From positions 18,595 to 82,594 of the forward strand of contig CAZJWR010000010.1 in assembly GCA_964549765.1 (NCBI GenBank): a stretch of DNA of 64,000 nt, in the 5' to 3' direction. The notes under the pieces are model-generated. The model was given only the letters and a program-made list of their open reading frames with translations, was not told where the DNA came from and ran no database searches. This document shows, in pieces, positions 24,093-33,464 of this stretch. Source of the stretch: CAZJWR01 sp964549765. GTDB taxonomy: Bacteria; Zixibacteria; MSB-5A5; GN15; JAAZOE01. The translations under genes and the position numbers were made by a program. The stretch's first letter is position 1; each line of letters opens with the position of its first letter.

Positions 24093-26851
24093 TCTCTTCG
24101 ACCGATATAGCGCGCCTCAAGAACCGGGCGGCTGTTGAACGATTGATCGATAAGCACTATAACGGCGACGCCGCACGGTTGGTAGACGACATTAATGTAA
24201 CCGTAAATCACCTGCTCCATTCCGACTTGAAAAAGGCCGGCCGTTTCCTCGATCATGCCCGCACCGGCTTTCAATTCATCCCCCAGAAGTATGCCCCCCG
24301 GCTGATGGCGCTGGAAGCCCGCTACGCCCATTGGACGGGCAACAGCCGCAGAGCGAAAAAGATATACGAGCGCGCCATCGACCGGATGTCGTCGGCGCGC
24401 CAATTCGACGCCGCCGCGAGGGCCAGATTGGGCCTGATGGATGTGTGCATGTACCTGGGGCGCTACCGCGAGGCGCTGCAGCAAGGACAACGGGCCCTAG
24501 CGTTTTTCCGCAGAAAAGGCGACCGCGTCCGGACCGGCCGCACCCTGACCAATATCGGGAATATTTATCATCGGACGGACCGCAACATTCTGGCCCTCCG
24601 TTACTACGACCGGGCGCGGCCGTATTTCGAAAAAGACGGCGGCATTCCGCTGGCAATTGTCGACTACAACCGGGCCAATATCTACGCCAATCTCAATGAA
24701 ATCCATACGGCCGAAAAACTATATCGCGCAGTGGCCGAAATCTACCGCCGCCACGACATGGCCGTGGTGGCCGGGCGGGCGGAATATTCGCTGGCCTACC
24801 TGTATTTCTTGGCGGATAAATACACCCAGGCTCTGGCGGGATTCGAAAAAGTCATGGAGACGTTCAAGACCGTCGGGGACAAGAAAGCCGTCGCCATCAC
24901 TCGCCTCGACTTGGCCGAAATCAACGGCCATCTCAATCAGTACGGGTCGGCGGTGGCCCTCGGTCAGGATGTGATGGCCGAATTCGGCAAACACGGGTTG
25001 CGTTACGAACAAGCCAAGGCCGGTTATTTCATCGCCGAATCGCTGCGACACCTGGGCGATTATCCCGAGGCGGTTAGCTATCTGCGTAAATCGGAGAAAT
25101 TGTTTGCCGGTGAAGAGAACCGGTTGTGGCAGGGACTGGTGATTTTGGAACGGGCGCGATTGGATATCGCGCGGGAACGATATCGCCCGGCGGTTGCGAT
25201 CGCCGAAAACGCCCTGCGCCTGTTTCGCCGAAGCGACGATCGGCGCCGCCGCAACGATGCCGAAATAACCCTCATGGAAGCGCGATTCAAGGCGGGTGAC
25301 GGCTCGCAAATCGTACGCACCGGCGCAAAACTGCTCGCGCGGCCGATGGTAAGCTATCAGCGCCATGCCGTTCTGGATTTACTGGGAAGATACTATCTTG
25401 CGCATAATAATCCCCGGCAGGCCCTTGACTATTTCCGTAAGGCCATTGCCGTCGTCGAAAAAATGCTGATCCATCTCTATCCCGATGAAATCCGCTTCTT
25501 CTTTGCTCTCGACAAATGCGAGACATATTTCGGCGCCGCCGAATGCCTGCTGCGACTCAATCACATCGAGGATTCGTTTCTGCAGCGTTCCCGGGCTCTG
25601 GCCATTCTCAACCGGCGGCACACGTCGAACTCCCAGCTCCAACGCCGGGTCCCCGAACGTCTCCTGAAAACCCGCGCCAATCTTCGGGCGTCGCTCAAGA
25701 AACTGCAGCGTATCCCCGACCGGGATCAGAGAGGCATCGAGGGATCTTCGGCCATGCGCCGCCTCGAACAGCAATCGTGGGCCAACGAAATGAAAATCCG
25801 TTCCCATCTCTACCCGGCCCGCAGTCGTCACCGGATGACGGACGCCGAAGCTCGGTCGTATCGGGACTGCCTCCGATCAGACGAGGCGCTCATCCATTTC
25901 GTCTTCAACGGCGATAGCGTCGGCGCCTATTGCGCGAGTTTAAACACGACGACTTACACCTGCTGCCCGTATTCCCGCCAGAAGCTCGAACAAACGCTGC
26001 GGGAACTGCATTTCCTAATGGAAAATGCCGTCTATTCGCCGAATGCCCTCAAGACCACCGCCACCATCAATTCCTACTTGAGAGAATTATCGCGGGGACT
26101 TATGAATCTGCCGATCCTGTCGTCGAAAATATCGAGAGTGATTTTTCTGGTCGACGGCGTTTTTGCGCAGATTCCCTACGGCGCTCTGCCTGTCTCGGGC
26201 AATGGCCGTCCGTTGAAGGACGAATTCGATCTGCGGCTCATCGTCAATGCCGACGATCTTGCCACCCGCGCGGCGAATTCCGGCCCTATCGGCAAACGGA
26301 ATTGCGCCGTTTTTGCATCCTCGTCGGCGACGTTGCCGATGGTGGAGCAGGAGGGGCGGGACATCGCCGGCTTATTCCCGAACGCCCGGCTGTACGACGG
26401 AACCGAAGCCTTGAGCGATAATCTGAAACTGGAATTGAGCCGAACCGACGGCTTTATCCATATTGCCGCTCATGCCGCTCGTTCTTCGGAAAATCCGTTA
26501 TTCTCCCGGATTCTGATGAGCGATGGGCCATTTTTTCCATTCGATCTATTCGGTGCCGGAATTGGCGCCCGCCTGGTGACGTTATCTGGTTGCCAAACTG
26601 CAGCTCCCGGTGTACATTACGGCAACTCGTTTAGTCTGGCCAAAATATTTTATCAGGGCGGCGCCGGCTACGTGCTGGCCTCGCTCTGGCCGGTCTCCGA
26701 CAAGGTGAGTATGATGTTTATGGTCGAGTTCTATCGGGTCTTGCAGGAGCGTTCGGATATCGCGGCGGCCTTTCGGGCGGCGACGGCCAAAGCAGTTTCG
26801 ATAAACGAGAATCCTGCCTTCTGGAGCCCGTTCGTGCTCGTGGGGATATAA
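24089..26851 (+). CDS. TPR-CHAT caspase-like protease
   Basis: The 920-residue cytosolic protein has about ten TPR-type helical hairpins (residues about 50-480; e.g. GRTLTNIGNIYHRTDRNILALRYYDRA) and a helical linker rich in Arg (490-590). A CHAT domain follows (about 620-920) with the caspase-type dyad H795 (FIHIAAHAARSS) and C835 (VTLSGCQTA), then GGAGYVLASLWPVSD and FWSPFVLVGI at the end. CHAT proteases cut specific partners after activation through their TPR part. It is coupled to the sigma and anti-sigma-like genes upstream and followed by a subtilase, with a gap of 22 bases. Length is ordinary for TPR-CHAT. The substrate is unknown; the preceding small protein is the obvious candidate. 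Confidence 0.9.
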   Translation: MISSTDIARLKNRAAVERLIDKHYNGDAARLVDDINVTVNHLLHSDLKKAGRFLDHARTGFQFIPQKYAPRLMALEARYAHWTGNSRRAKKIYERAIDRMSSARQFDAAARARLGLMDVCMYLGRYREALQQGQRALAFFRRKGDRVRTGRTLTNIGNIYHRTDRNILALRYYDRARPYFEKDGGIPLAIVDYNRANIYANLNEIHTAEKLYRAVAEIYRRHDMAVVAGRAEYSLAYLYFLADKYTQALAGFEKVMETFKTVGDKKAVAITRLDLAEINGHLNQYGSAVALGQDVMAEFGKHGLRYEQAKAGYFIAESLRHLGDYPEAVSYLRKSEKLFAGEENRLWQGLVILERARLDIARERYRPAVAIAENALRLFRRSDDRRRRNDAEITLMEARFKAGDGSQIVRTGAKLLARPMVSYQRHAVLDLLGRYYLAHNNPRQALDYFRKAIAVVEKMLIHLYPDEIRFFFALDKCETYFGAAECLLRLNHIEDSFLQRSRALAILNRRHTSNSQLQRRVPERLLKTRANLRASLKKLQRIPDRDQRGIEGSSAMRRLEQQSWANEMKIRSHLYPARSRHRMTDAEARSYRDCLRSDEALIHFVFNGDSVGAYCASLNTTTYTCCPYSRQKLEQTLRELHFLMENAVYSPNALKTTATINSYLRELSRGLMNLPILSSKISRVIFLVDGVFAQIPYGALPVSGNGRPLKDEFDLRLIVNADDLATRAANSGPIGKRNCAVFASSSATLPMVEQEGRDIAGLFPNARLYDGTEALSDNLKLELSRTDGFIHIAAHAARSSENPLFSRILMSDGPFFPFDLFGAGIGARLVTLSGCQTAAPGVHYGNSFSLAKIFYQGGAGYVLASLWPVSDKVSMMFMVEFYRVLQERSDIAAAFRAATAKAVSINENPAFWSPFVLVGI

Positions 26852-26873
26852 ACTTCCGACTGGAGTGCCTGTG

Positions 26874-28307
26874 ATGTTCAAAATGCGACGGTTAACGATT
26901 ATTCGGCTGGCGATAATCGCCACGGTTCTTATCTTCGCGCCGACGCTGGTATTCGGTGACCATATTCCCGGGGAATACGTCCTGAAAATGGCCCCCGGGT
27001 CGCGGATGGAACATACTCTACAAAACCGACCGGCACACCTCAAAGATAGCATCCCACATTGCCGGACCTACTTGGTGGAGATCACCGATCCGGATTCGAC
27101 CGAGGCGCTGCTCGATGATTTCTCGCACAATTCGTCGGTGACGGAAATGGAACCGAATTACGAAGTGGACCTTCCCGTAAATTTCCAAATGAGTATTTCT
27201 TTCCCGGATGATAATGCGCCGCCGCTGCTCGAGGGCGTCGAACCGGAGTCCTTTTATAGGCAGCCGGCGACGTACGCCATCGGCGTTGAGGAAGCGCAGG
27301 CCGTGTCCACCGGAGAGGGAATTGTGGTGGCTGTCATCGACAACGGCGTTGATTTTTCCCACCCGCTCCTGGCTCCGCGCCTCCTGACGACCGGATATGA
27401 TTTTATCGACCACGACAGCGACCCCGGCTATGAAAGCGGGAAAGCCGCCGATCACGGAACGTTCGTATCGGGACTGATCGTCCGAGTCGCGCCTGACGTA
27501 GAATTGCTGCCGATTCGGGCTTTCAACGGCGATGGAGTGGGAACCAGCTATGCTGTTGCCAAGTCGATCTATTACGCCGTCGATCAAGGCGCAGATGTTC
27601 TCAATTTGAGTTTCGGGATGTTTGATAGCTCCATGATTCTGGCCAACGCCTGCAAGGCGGCCTCCCAATCCGGTTTGTCGCTGGTGGCCGCCGTCGGCAA
27701 CAACTCGACTTCCCAGCCGACCTACCCGGCCGCATATAAGAACGTTATTGCTGTGGCGAGGATCGGGCCCGATGATCTGCACGCCGATTTCTCCAATTTC
27801 GGCGATTATGTCGACGTATGCGCACCCGCCGTCGATCTGTACAGCTGCCTGGCCGGCGAAGAGCACGATTGGGGCACATGGAGCGGGACATCGTTCGCCG
27901 CGCCGCTGGTAAGCGCCGCCTGCGCCCTGGTTCTGGCGATCAATCCGTCCCTGAACGCCCCGGCCATGGAATACCATCTCCGCGAAACGGCCACGACCGA
28001 TCTGCAATGGGGCTCAGTCACCCCGCCGGATATCTATTACGGCTACGGCCGCATCAACCTAGCCAAGGCTGTCGTCACTGCCAACGATCCTTCCCTGACG
28101 TCGATCTACGGCGACATGAACGGAAGCGGTAATGTCGATGTTGCCGATGTCGTGTACTTGGCCGCCCACGTGAAATGGCAAAAGCCGGTGGATAATCCGC
28201 GCGCCAATCCCGATCTCGACTGCAATGGCGTGATCGATTTGGAGGATGTGGACTACCTGATCAACTATATTTACCACCGTGGCCCTGTTCCCGGCGCCTG
28301 CCATTAG
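26874..28307 (+). CDS. Secreted subtilisin-family (S8) protease with dockerin
   Basis: From ATG 26874 (TGGAG 8 bases upstream) the product has 477 residues. Signal peptide 1-28, an inhibitor-I9-like propeptide (about 30-100: YVLKMAPGSRMEHTLQNR ... YLVEITDPDSTEALL ... VTEMEPNYEVD), then a peptidase S8 domain. The triad is D156 (AVIDNGVD), H194 (DHGTFVSG) and S340 (WSGTSFAAP), with N276 as oxyanion residue. The last 65 residues form a two-repeat dockerin (GDMNGSGNVDVADVVYLAAHV ... DLDCNGVIDLEDVDYLINYIY). It is the last gene of the sigma/CHAT operon, and is presumably exported and anchored at the surface. Confidence 0.92.
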   Translation: MFKMRRLTIIRLAIIATVLIFAPTLVFGDHIPGEYVLKMAPGSRMEHTLQNRPAHLKDSIPHCRTYLVEITDPDSTEALLDDFSHNSSVTEMEPNYEVDLPVNFQMSISFPDDNAPPLLEGVEPESFYRQPATYAIGVEEAQAVSTGEGIVVAVIDNGVDFSHPLLAPRLLTTGYDFIDHDSDPGYESGKAADHGTFVSGLIVRVAPDVELLPIRAFNGDGVGTSYAVAKSIYYAVDQGADVLNLSFGMFDSSMILANACKAASQSGLSLVAAVGNNSTSQPTYPAAYKNVIAVARIGPDDLHADFSNFGDYVDVCAPAVDLYSCLAGEEHDWGTWSGTSFAAPLVSAACALVLAINPSLNAPAMEYHLRETATTDLQWGSVTPPDIYYGYGRINLAKAVVTANDPSLTSIYGDMNGSGNVDVADVVYLAAHVKWQKPVDNPRANPDLDCNGVIDLEDVDYLINYIYHRGPVPGACH

Positions 28308-28697
28308 TGAATTTGGATGGGTCTCGCTGAATTCCGCTCCGATAATCGGATACTCATCGATAGAATCTGCCCGTCTTCCGTGGAAATATCCGTGAAAATA
28401 CCAGGGAAAATATGGTCGTGGACTTTTTTGTAAAATATCGAAAAAAACGAAAAAATACGGTATTTTTCGATCTTGCTGCATACACTATTGATGTAGAATG
28501 CCCAAAGTGGCATTCTTCCGACTCTTAAGGCGCTGTATCGGGGCAGGATGTATTTCCTGCCCCACTTTTTTTGCAGAAGTCCGATCACGAATCCCACATG
28601 AGTTCCACGACTCGAATATTGAACCTGCCTGATTCTGTTTTGGTGATATAAATGCAGGAGATTATTCCAGGGAATATGCTACGGTCGCGGTTCCGAC
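28308..28697. other. 390-base convergent intergenic region with tandem hairpins
   Basis: It separates two convergent subtilase genes. Seen here: a near-perfect AT palindrome at 28448-28469 (CGAAAAAATAC / GTATTTTTCG), a 7-bp hairpin at 28496-28515 (GAATGCC, loop, GGCATTC), and a full intrinsic terminator at 28540-28572. No coding region is supported. Confidence 0.6.
28540..28572 (+). terminator. Rho-independent terminator
   Basis: A 9-bp perfect stem (GGGGCAGGA / TCCTGCCCC, loop TGTATT) is followed by AC and seven T. It lies about 230 bases after the sigma/CHAT/subtilase operon; the long spacing leaves room for a short transcribed tail or small RNA. Confidence 0.75.
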
Positions 28698-31685
28698 CTA
28701 TCTTAGCAGGATCATTTTCCGCGTTTGGGTCAGGCCATCGAATATAATGCGATAGAAGTAGATTCCGCTCGCCGACGGATGACCATCGCCGTCCGTCCCG
28801 CTCCAGCTCAACGAATGTTCGCCCCCGGTCAGGCGGCCGTCGAATAAAGCCTGCACCTTCCGCCCCAGAATATCGAAAATATCCACGTGGACGTAACCGT
28901 CGCGGGGAATAGAAAAGGACAGCTTCGTGGTCGGGTTGAACGGGTTGGGGTAGTTTTGGTGCACGGAAAACGACTTTGGTAATTGCGACGACAGCTCGGT
29001 GATATCGGTAGGGAAATCGGCGTATTTTTGAGCGGCGCGCGCGGCCGATTCCAGAAATTCGGCCCAGGTGGCCCCGCCGATAACGGCGAATACGGCGGTA
29101 TCGGATTCGCCGACGCCCAGGTTAAACGGCCCGGTGGCCGTCATGTGGGCGATATCCGCGGAAGACGCCATCGTTCCCATCGACGGGTCGGCGAGTCCCT
29201 TGTATTTCAGTTCCTCAGTGAACCGATTGCCCGAAATATCCCGGTCATATATATAAATCCGGTGATTTGTCAAACCCTCCTTATTGAGCACTCTAACCCC
29301 CCGAAAATCGAGCGAATCGCCGTTTTTGCTCCGGCACAGGTAACCGATATTTTCGCGCGGAACGAACGACCCGTGATTTTGATTGAAGGACGGAATATCC
29401 CAGTCGCAGAAAAGACCGGCGCGAATCCCGTTGACGGTGTTACGCGACGTATTGGTGATGACATATTCCAGAATGATAAACGTGTTGTCGGGGGCTGAGG
29501 TCCATCCGTAAGTATGCTGCCGAATCGTCAACCCGATCGGATTTTCGGCGTAATGATCGTCGAATATCGATTCCGTCTCCTGATCCGCCCGATTGCCCGG
29601 GGATACCACCGTAATCGATCCGCCCGGGGATACGGCGAAATCGTTGTCCGGTTCGTTGATGATATTCTGTGCGCAATCGGAAACATGCATCGAATCAACG
29701 CCGATAACCAGTGACGCCTGGTACAGGTCATTGGTGTCGCGATCCAGACGATATCCTTCGAATCCAAGGGGAATATAGGATGCCGACGGATTGCCCTTGG
29801 AATCGCCTTCGCCCGAAAAGCCGTAGGCGCCGTAATTTGAAATCGTGAATGCAACCGCCCCGGTCTCGTGATGATAATAAGTCCGTATGCCCCGTTCCCC
29901 GACAAAAAAGCAGATTCGTTTGTTCGACACATAGCCGCTGTCGTCGCCCATGGACATATCAAGGCAATAAAACAGACCCGGCTCGACAGAATTGTCGAAA
30001 CGAACGGTTATGGCCCTGTTGCCGGCGGCGATGCTGTCGTGCGGAATATCGCCCAAATCGATCTTGTCGGTCAGGAACGTAATCCCCGTATCGGGATTGG
30101 AGAAAACGGCGGAAACGCCCGTGGCCGCCGATCCGATATTTTTTATCGCCAGGAAGGCCTTAATCTGATCACCGGGCGCGATTTCGGGATAATCCAGCCG
30201 CGCCAGTTGGAGCGACGGCGTCGTCAGGGGCGGTGCCAGCGAATCAAGCTGCCGCAGCGCGGCCATGATATCGATCGCGCCGTAGCCATAGACGCTGTCC
30301 GGGCCGGGCGAGCCAAGATCATGGGCGGAACGCTGCAACGCCAGTTTGATCTGATCGACGGAGGCGTCGGGGTTTCTTTGCCGCAGGATGGCTACTGCCC
30401 CGGATACGTGCGGCGCCGCCGAGGATGTGCCGGTCGCTATATTGTATATCTGATCGTAGGTCGTGGGGACGGACGAGTTGATTCCTATCCCGGGAGCGAC
30501 CACATTGGGCTTGATCCGAAAAATGCCACAGATCGACGGGCCGCGAGAAGAATGATACCATATCGACGTGGCGGTGGTATCGACCGCGCCCACCGCGAAA
30601 TTCGAGACATACGTCAGCACCCGATTGGCGGGATTGCGAATCGAGTATGGGCTCGGTCCCTCGTTTCCCGCCGCGAAAATATTTACCACGCCCAAAGCTT
30701 CTATGTTATCGATGACATTCGAGAAGATGTCGCTGCAATCAATGCCGATGGCTCCCCAGCTATGGTTGATCACGTCGGGAACATCTGCTACGGTGCTAGG
30801 ATTTCCGTCGGGATCAGCCGCCCATTGGAAAGCCTCGAATATCGAGGTTCCCGGCACGTCGATGGCCACGGCGGCGATCCAGTCGGCCCCGGGTGCAACG
30901 CCGATAGTGTCGCCGGTGTCGTCGTCATGACCGATCATGATTCCGGTGGTATGGGTGCCGTGCACATAAATGTTATTGCCCACTCCTGCGAACTGGGGAA
31001 AAGCGTGCGGGTACTGGGAGCTGTCCACGGATGAAAACCAGCATTCCGACGGGGGATATCCCTTGTTTCCTCGATAATTTTCCACCAGCGCCGGATGGTC
31101 GCCGTCGACGCCGGTGTCGAAACTGCAGACAATCCGCCCGCGGCCGTCGTATCCGGCCGCCCAGGCCGAGTCGGCTTTGATGGCCCGCAGGTTGCCGCTG
31201 ACTCTTCCCGTTACCGGTGATTTGAGCGTCGATTCGACCAGCGGAATGGAAACGATCGTCGGGTATAATTCGACCTGTTCGACGGACGGATCATCGGCCA
31301 GCGTCGCGAGATCGGCAATTTTGATCTTGGCCTCGATAATATTGCTGATCCAGAAATTTTTGACATTTTTCGCGTTGCCGGCGGCACGGAGCGTCTCCAA
31401 TTGATCCAGGATTTCCGGCTGGGTTTTCTGCGCGGCGGTTTTGAGTGATTCGATACCGTATCTATGCCGGTCGGCTCTGGAGGCATATTTTTCGGTCAGG
31501 GTCTGTTTCAGCGAACCCGGGTCGATTTCCGCCGCCGGCACGATCAGCACCCGAACGAATTCCTCCCCCGCCTTTCCGGCAATATGCTTCTGCAGATTGT
31601 CCGAAAGCGATCCGGCCGATACTGTGCCCGGCTGCACTATTGCCAGAATTGAAATAAGTAGCGCACCGACGATAGCTTTCGACAT
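28698..31685 (-). CDS. Secreted S8 protease with T9SS-type C-terminal sorting domain
   Basis: From ATG 31685 (GGGAGT 5 bases upstream) the product has 995 residues. Signal peptide 1-24, propeptide about 35-160, S8 domain with D190 (VCSFDTGVD), H242 (VHGTHTTG), N341 and S421 (ATGTSSAAPH). A CARDB-like segment follows (about 490-590: IAPGDQIKAFLAIKNIG), then a long beta-rich region, and the end SFSVHQNYPNPFNPTTKLSFSIP ... ASGIYFYRIIFDG. Q-N-Y-P-N-P-F-N-P-T-T is the hallmark of Por/type IX secretion C-terminal domains. It uses a different export signal from the dockerin subtilase that converges on it. Confidence 0.9.
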   Translation of the reverse strand: MSKAIVGALLISILAIVQPGTVSAGSLSDNLQKHIAGKAGEEFVRVLIVPAAEIDPGSLKQTLTEKYASRADRHRYGIESLKTAAQKTQPEILDQLETLRAAGNAKNVKNFWISNIIEAKIKIADLATLADDPSVEQVELYPTIVSIPLVESTLKSPVTGRVSGNLRAIKADSAWAAGYDGRGRIVCSFDTGVDGDHPALVENYRGNKGYPPSECWFSSVDSSQYPHAFPQFAGVGNNIYVHGTHTTGIMIGHDDDTGDTIGVAPGADWIAAVAIDVPGTSIFEAFQWAADPDGNPSTVADVPDVINHSWGAIGIDCSDIFSNVIDNIEALGVVNIFAAGNEGPSPYSIRNPANRVLTYVSNFAVGAVDTTATSIWYHSSRGPSICGIFRIKPNVVAPGIGINSSVPTTYDQIYNIATGTSSAAPHVSGAVAILRQRNPDASVDQIKLALQRSAHDLGSPGPDSVYGYGAIDIMAALRQLDSLAPPLTTPSLQLARLDYPEIAPGDQIKAFLAIKNIGSAATGVSAVFSNPDTGITFLTDKIDLGDIPHDSIAAGNRAITVRFDNSVEPGLFYCLDMSMGDDSGYVSNKRICFFVGERGIRTYYHHETGAVAFTISNYGAYGFSGEGDSKGNPSASYIPLGFEGYRLDRDTNDLYQASLVIGVDSMHVSDCAQNIINEPDNDFAVSPGGSITVVSPGNRADQETESIFDDHYAENPIGLTIRQHTYGWTSAPDNTFIILEYVITNTSRNTVNGIRAGLFCDWDIPSFNQNHGSFVPRENIGYLCRSKNGDSLDFRGVRVLNKEGLTNHRIYIYDRDISGNRFTEELKYKGLADPSMGTMASSADIAHMTATGPFNLGVGESDTAVFAVIGGATWAEFLESAARAAQKYADFPTDITELSSQLPKSFSVHQNYPNPFNPTTKLSFSIPRDGYVHVDIFDILGRKVQALFDGRLTGGEHSLSWSGTDGDGHPSASGIYFYRIIFDGLTQTRKMILLR

Positions 31686-31869
31686 GTATACTCCCGATGA
31701 TAACATCCATGTTATTGCCAAGCGAAGCATATGCCATAAATGGCGCCGAGTCCCTTGTACTTAGCACTTGGCGAACAACAAGATACAACGGCTCGTATAT
31801 TAATGCAAGCCCGGCCTGCAAAAGATTGCCGATAATCTGAAATCAAGTCTCCGCACTATGTTGTGGATA

Positions 31870-32187
31870 TCAGCCGCCAAGCTTGACGGCCGTCCCCGAA
31901 GCGGCCACCATGAGCATCCCGTCGCGGATAACCTCGTAGTCGATATCGACTCCGACGATGGCGTTTCCGCCCAGTTCGCGGGCCTCGTCGGCCATTTCAC
32001 TGAGGGCGATTTTGCGGGCTTTGCGAAGCTCCTGCTCATACGCTCCGGCCCGTCCGCCGATGATATCGGTGATTGATGCGAACAGGTCTTTAAAGACGTT
32101 TGCGCCCATAATGGCTTCGCCCATGACCACGCCGAGATATTCGCGGATTTCCTTTCCCTGAATAGATGGGGTCGTCGTTATAATCAT
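31870..32187 (-). CDS. ybjQ: YbjQ/UPF0145 family protein
   Basis: The 105-residue cytosolic protein shows the family signatures TTPSIQGKEIREYLGVVMGEAIMGANVFKDLFASI, GGRAGAYEQELRKAR, MADEARELGGNAIVGVDIDYEVI and a final MVAASGTAV. Family members are small pentameric beta proteins of unclear function, sometimes called heavy-metal binding. Its start overlaps the end of the upstream membrane-protein gene by 4 bases, so the two are co-translated. Confidence 0.87.
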   Translation of the reverse strand: MIITTTPSIQGKEIREYLGVVMGEAIMGANVFKDLFASITDIIGGRAGAYEQELRKARKIALSEMADEARELGGNAIVGVDIDYEVIRDGMLMVAASGTAVKLGG

Positions 32188-32633
32188 GGTTTATGCTCCT
32201 TCTGAATTATGCCCCGGCCGACCAAAAATCCGGCGGTCGCGCCCATCACACCGTAGATGATGAAATCGGTCACGATCTCAAATAGCAGCCAGTTCGAAAG
32301 CTGCAGGATAATCTGCCGCTTAACAATGAACACCGGCGATGATGCCGCCCATACCAATAGGCCGATTTTGAGACCGACTTTCCAATCAGGGTCTTTCCAG
32401 ACTTTCATGAGCGTCTCGGCCAGATAGGCGATGACCAGCCCGACGATCAAGTTCAGCGCCAGATAATATATCGCCACCAGCCAACTGGAATTTCTGATCA
32501 GATCGGGGTTCTCAAAATAGAATCGGTCGAACAGGGAAAAGGCGACCAAGCCTTGCAGGATGTGTCCCAGGACACCGGCGGCCAGCCCGGCCCAGATTGT
32601 CTTCTTGTCTATTTTCATCATCGGCAGTTGCAT
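32184..32633 (-). CDS. Four-helix membrane protein coupled to ybjQ
   Basis: The 149-residue product has four transmembrane segments at about 12-35 (TIWAGLAAGVLGHILQGLVAFSL), 48-72, 82-100 (VGLKIGLLVWAASSPVFIV) and 112-140 (LLFEIVTDFIIYGVMGATAGFL). It resembles DUF1761-like or other small envelope proteins, but I do not assign a family. Two early Met residues (M1, M5, M6) make the exact start uncertain. It is divergent from mntP. Confidence 0.6.
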   Translation of the reverse strand: MQLPMMKIDKKTIWAGLAAGVLGHILQGLVAFSLFDRFYFENPDLIRNSSWLVAIYYLALNLIVGLVIAYLAETLMKVWKDPDWKVGLKIGLLVWAASSPVFIVKRQIILQLSNWLLFEIVTDFIIYGVMGATAGFLVGRGIIQKEHKP

Positions 32634-32738
32634 CCGCTATAATCGGCACCGGGGAAAATCAACGCAAGTAGAAATTCCTTTGATGGCGCGGTTTTGAATG
32701 TATATTGATGGCCGGGTCAGCGCAAGGATTTAGATCGC

Positions 32739-33308
32739 GTGAGTTTGATCGATATTCTCATGATCGCCATCGCCCTGGCCATGGACGCTTTCACCGTGGC
32801 TCTGGCGGTCGGCCTGCATTTATCCGCGCGGGGAGGGGTGGCCCCCCGTCAGTATTTCCGACTGTCTTTCCATTTTGGGCTGTTCCAATTCCTTATGCCG
32901 ATCGTCGGATGGGCCGCCGGGACGACCGTCCGGCAGTATATCGAGACATTCGACCATTGGATCGCGATGATCCTGCTGTCGTACGTCGGCGTCAAGATGA
33001 TCCGCGAGGCACGCAAACTCGACGAATACACCCGCGAGGACCCCACCCGGGGCGTGTCGCTGATCGTTCTTTCCGTGGCCACATCCATTGATGCTCTGGC
33101 GATGGGGCTGTCGCTGGCGCTTCTCGGCGTCGGCATCGTCTATCCCTCGGTGGTTATCGGCGTTGTGGCCGCCGCATTTACTTTCACCGGCCTGAATCTC
33201 GGCAGGAGATTCGGGGTTAAATGGCGCAGCCGGATCGCGGTTCTGGGGGGCATAATACTCATCGGCATCGGACTGAAAATCGTTCTCGAACACCTCCTGG
33301 CCGCATAG
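32739..33308 (+). CDS. mntP: Manganese efflux pump MntP
   Basis: The 189-residue protein has six transmembrane helices and the paired family motifs AIALAMDAFTVALAVGL (first half) and VATSIDALAMGLSLALLG (second half); the Asp residues of both halves form the Mn2+ path. It exports Mn2+ to limit toxicity. The start is GTG 32739 with AAGGA about 9 bases upstream. TATATT at 32701-32706 may be a -10 element. I looked for a yybP-ykoY manganese riboswitch in the roughly 100-base leader and saw none. Confidence 0.92.
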   Translation: MSLIDILMIAIALAMDAFTVALAVGLHLSARGGVAPRQYFRLSFHFGLFQFLMPIVGWAAGTTVRQYIETFDHWIAMILLSYVGVKMIREARKLDEYTREDPTRGVSLIVLSVATSIDALAMGLSLALLGVGIVYPSVVIGVVAAAFTFTGLNLGRRFGVKWRSRIAVLGGIILIGIGLKIVLEHLLAA

Positions 33309-33464
33309 GCCCTGCATTTTCTCCAAAGGAGTGTGCAACCCATTTTGCATTGTGCCGGTCAAATACACAGGAGACATAATGACGGCCGGCGAAACAATGC
33401 CGGTGATGGTTCGTATATAACCAGAGTATTGAACATTTCGGCCCCATAAACGCTGGAGTCTGCC

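Noticed and set aside
22891..28307. A true type III-E CRISPR (Craspase) locus
   Set aside because: No gRAMP/Cas7-11, Csx31, Cas1 or repeat array is present in the 64 kb; only the sigma-inhibitor-protease logic is shared.
29868..31034. 388-codon plus-strand frame opposite the large subtilase
   Set aside because: Antisense to the S8 catalytic domain; no start signal or family.
32640..32738. Manganese (yybP-ykoY) riboswitch before mntP
   Set aside because: The leader is too short and lacks the conserved paired loops.
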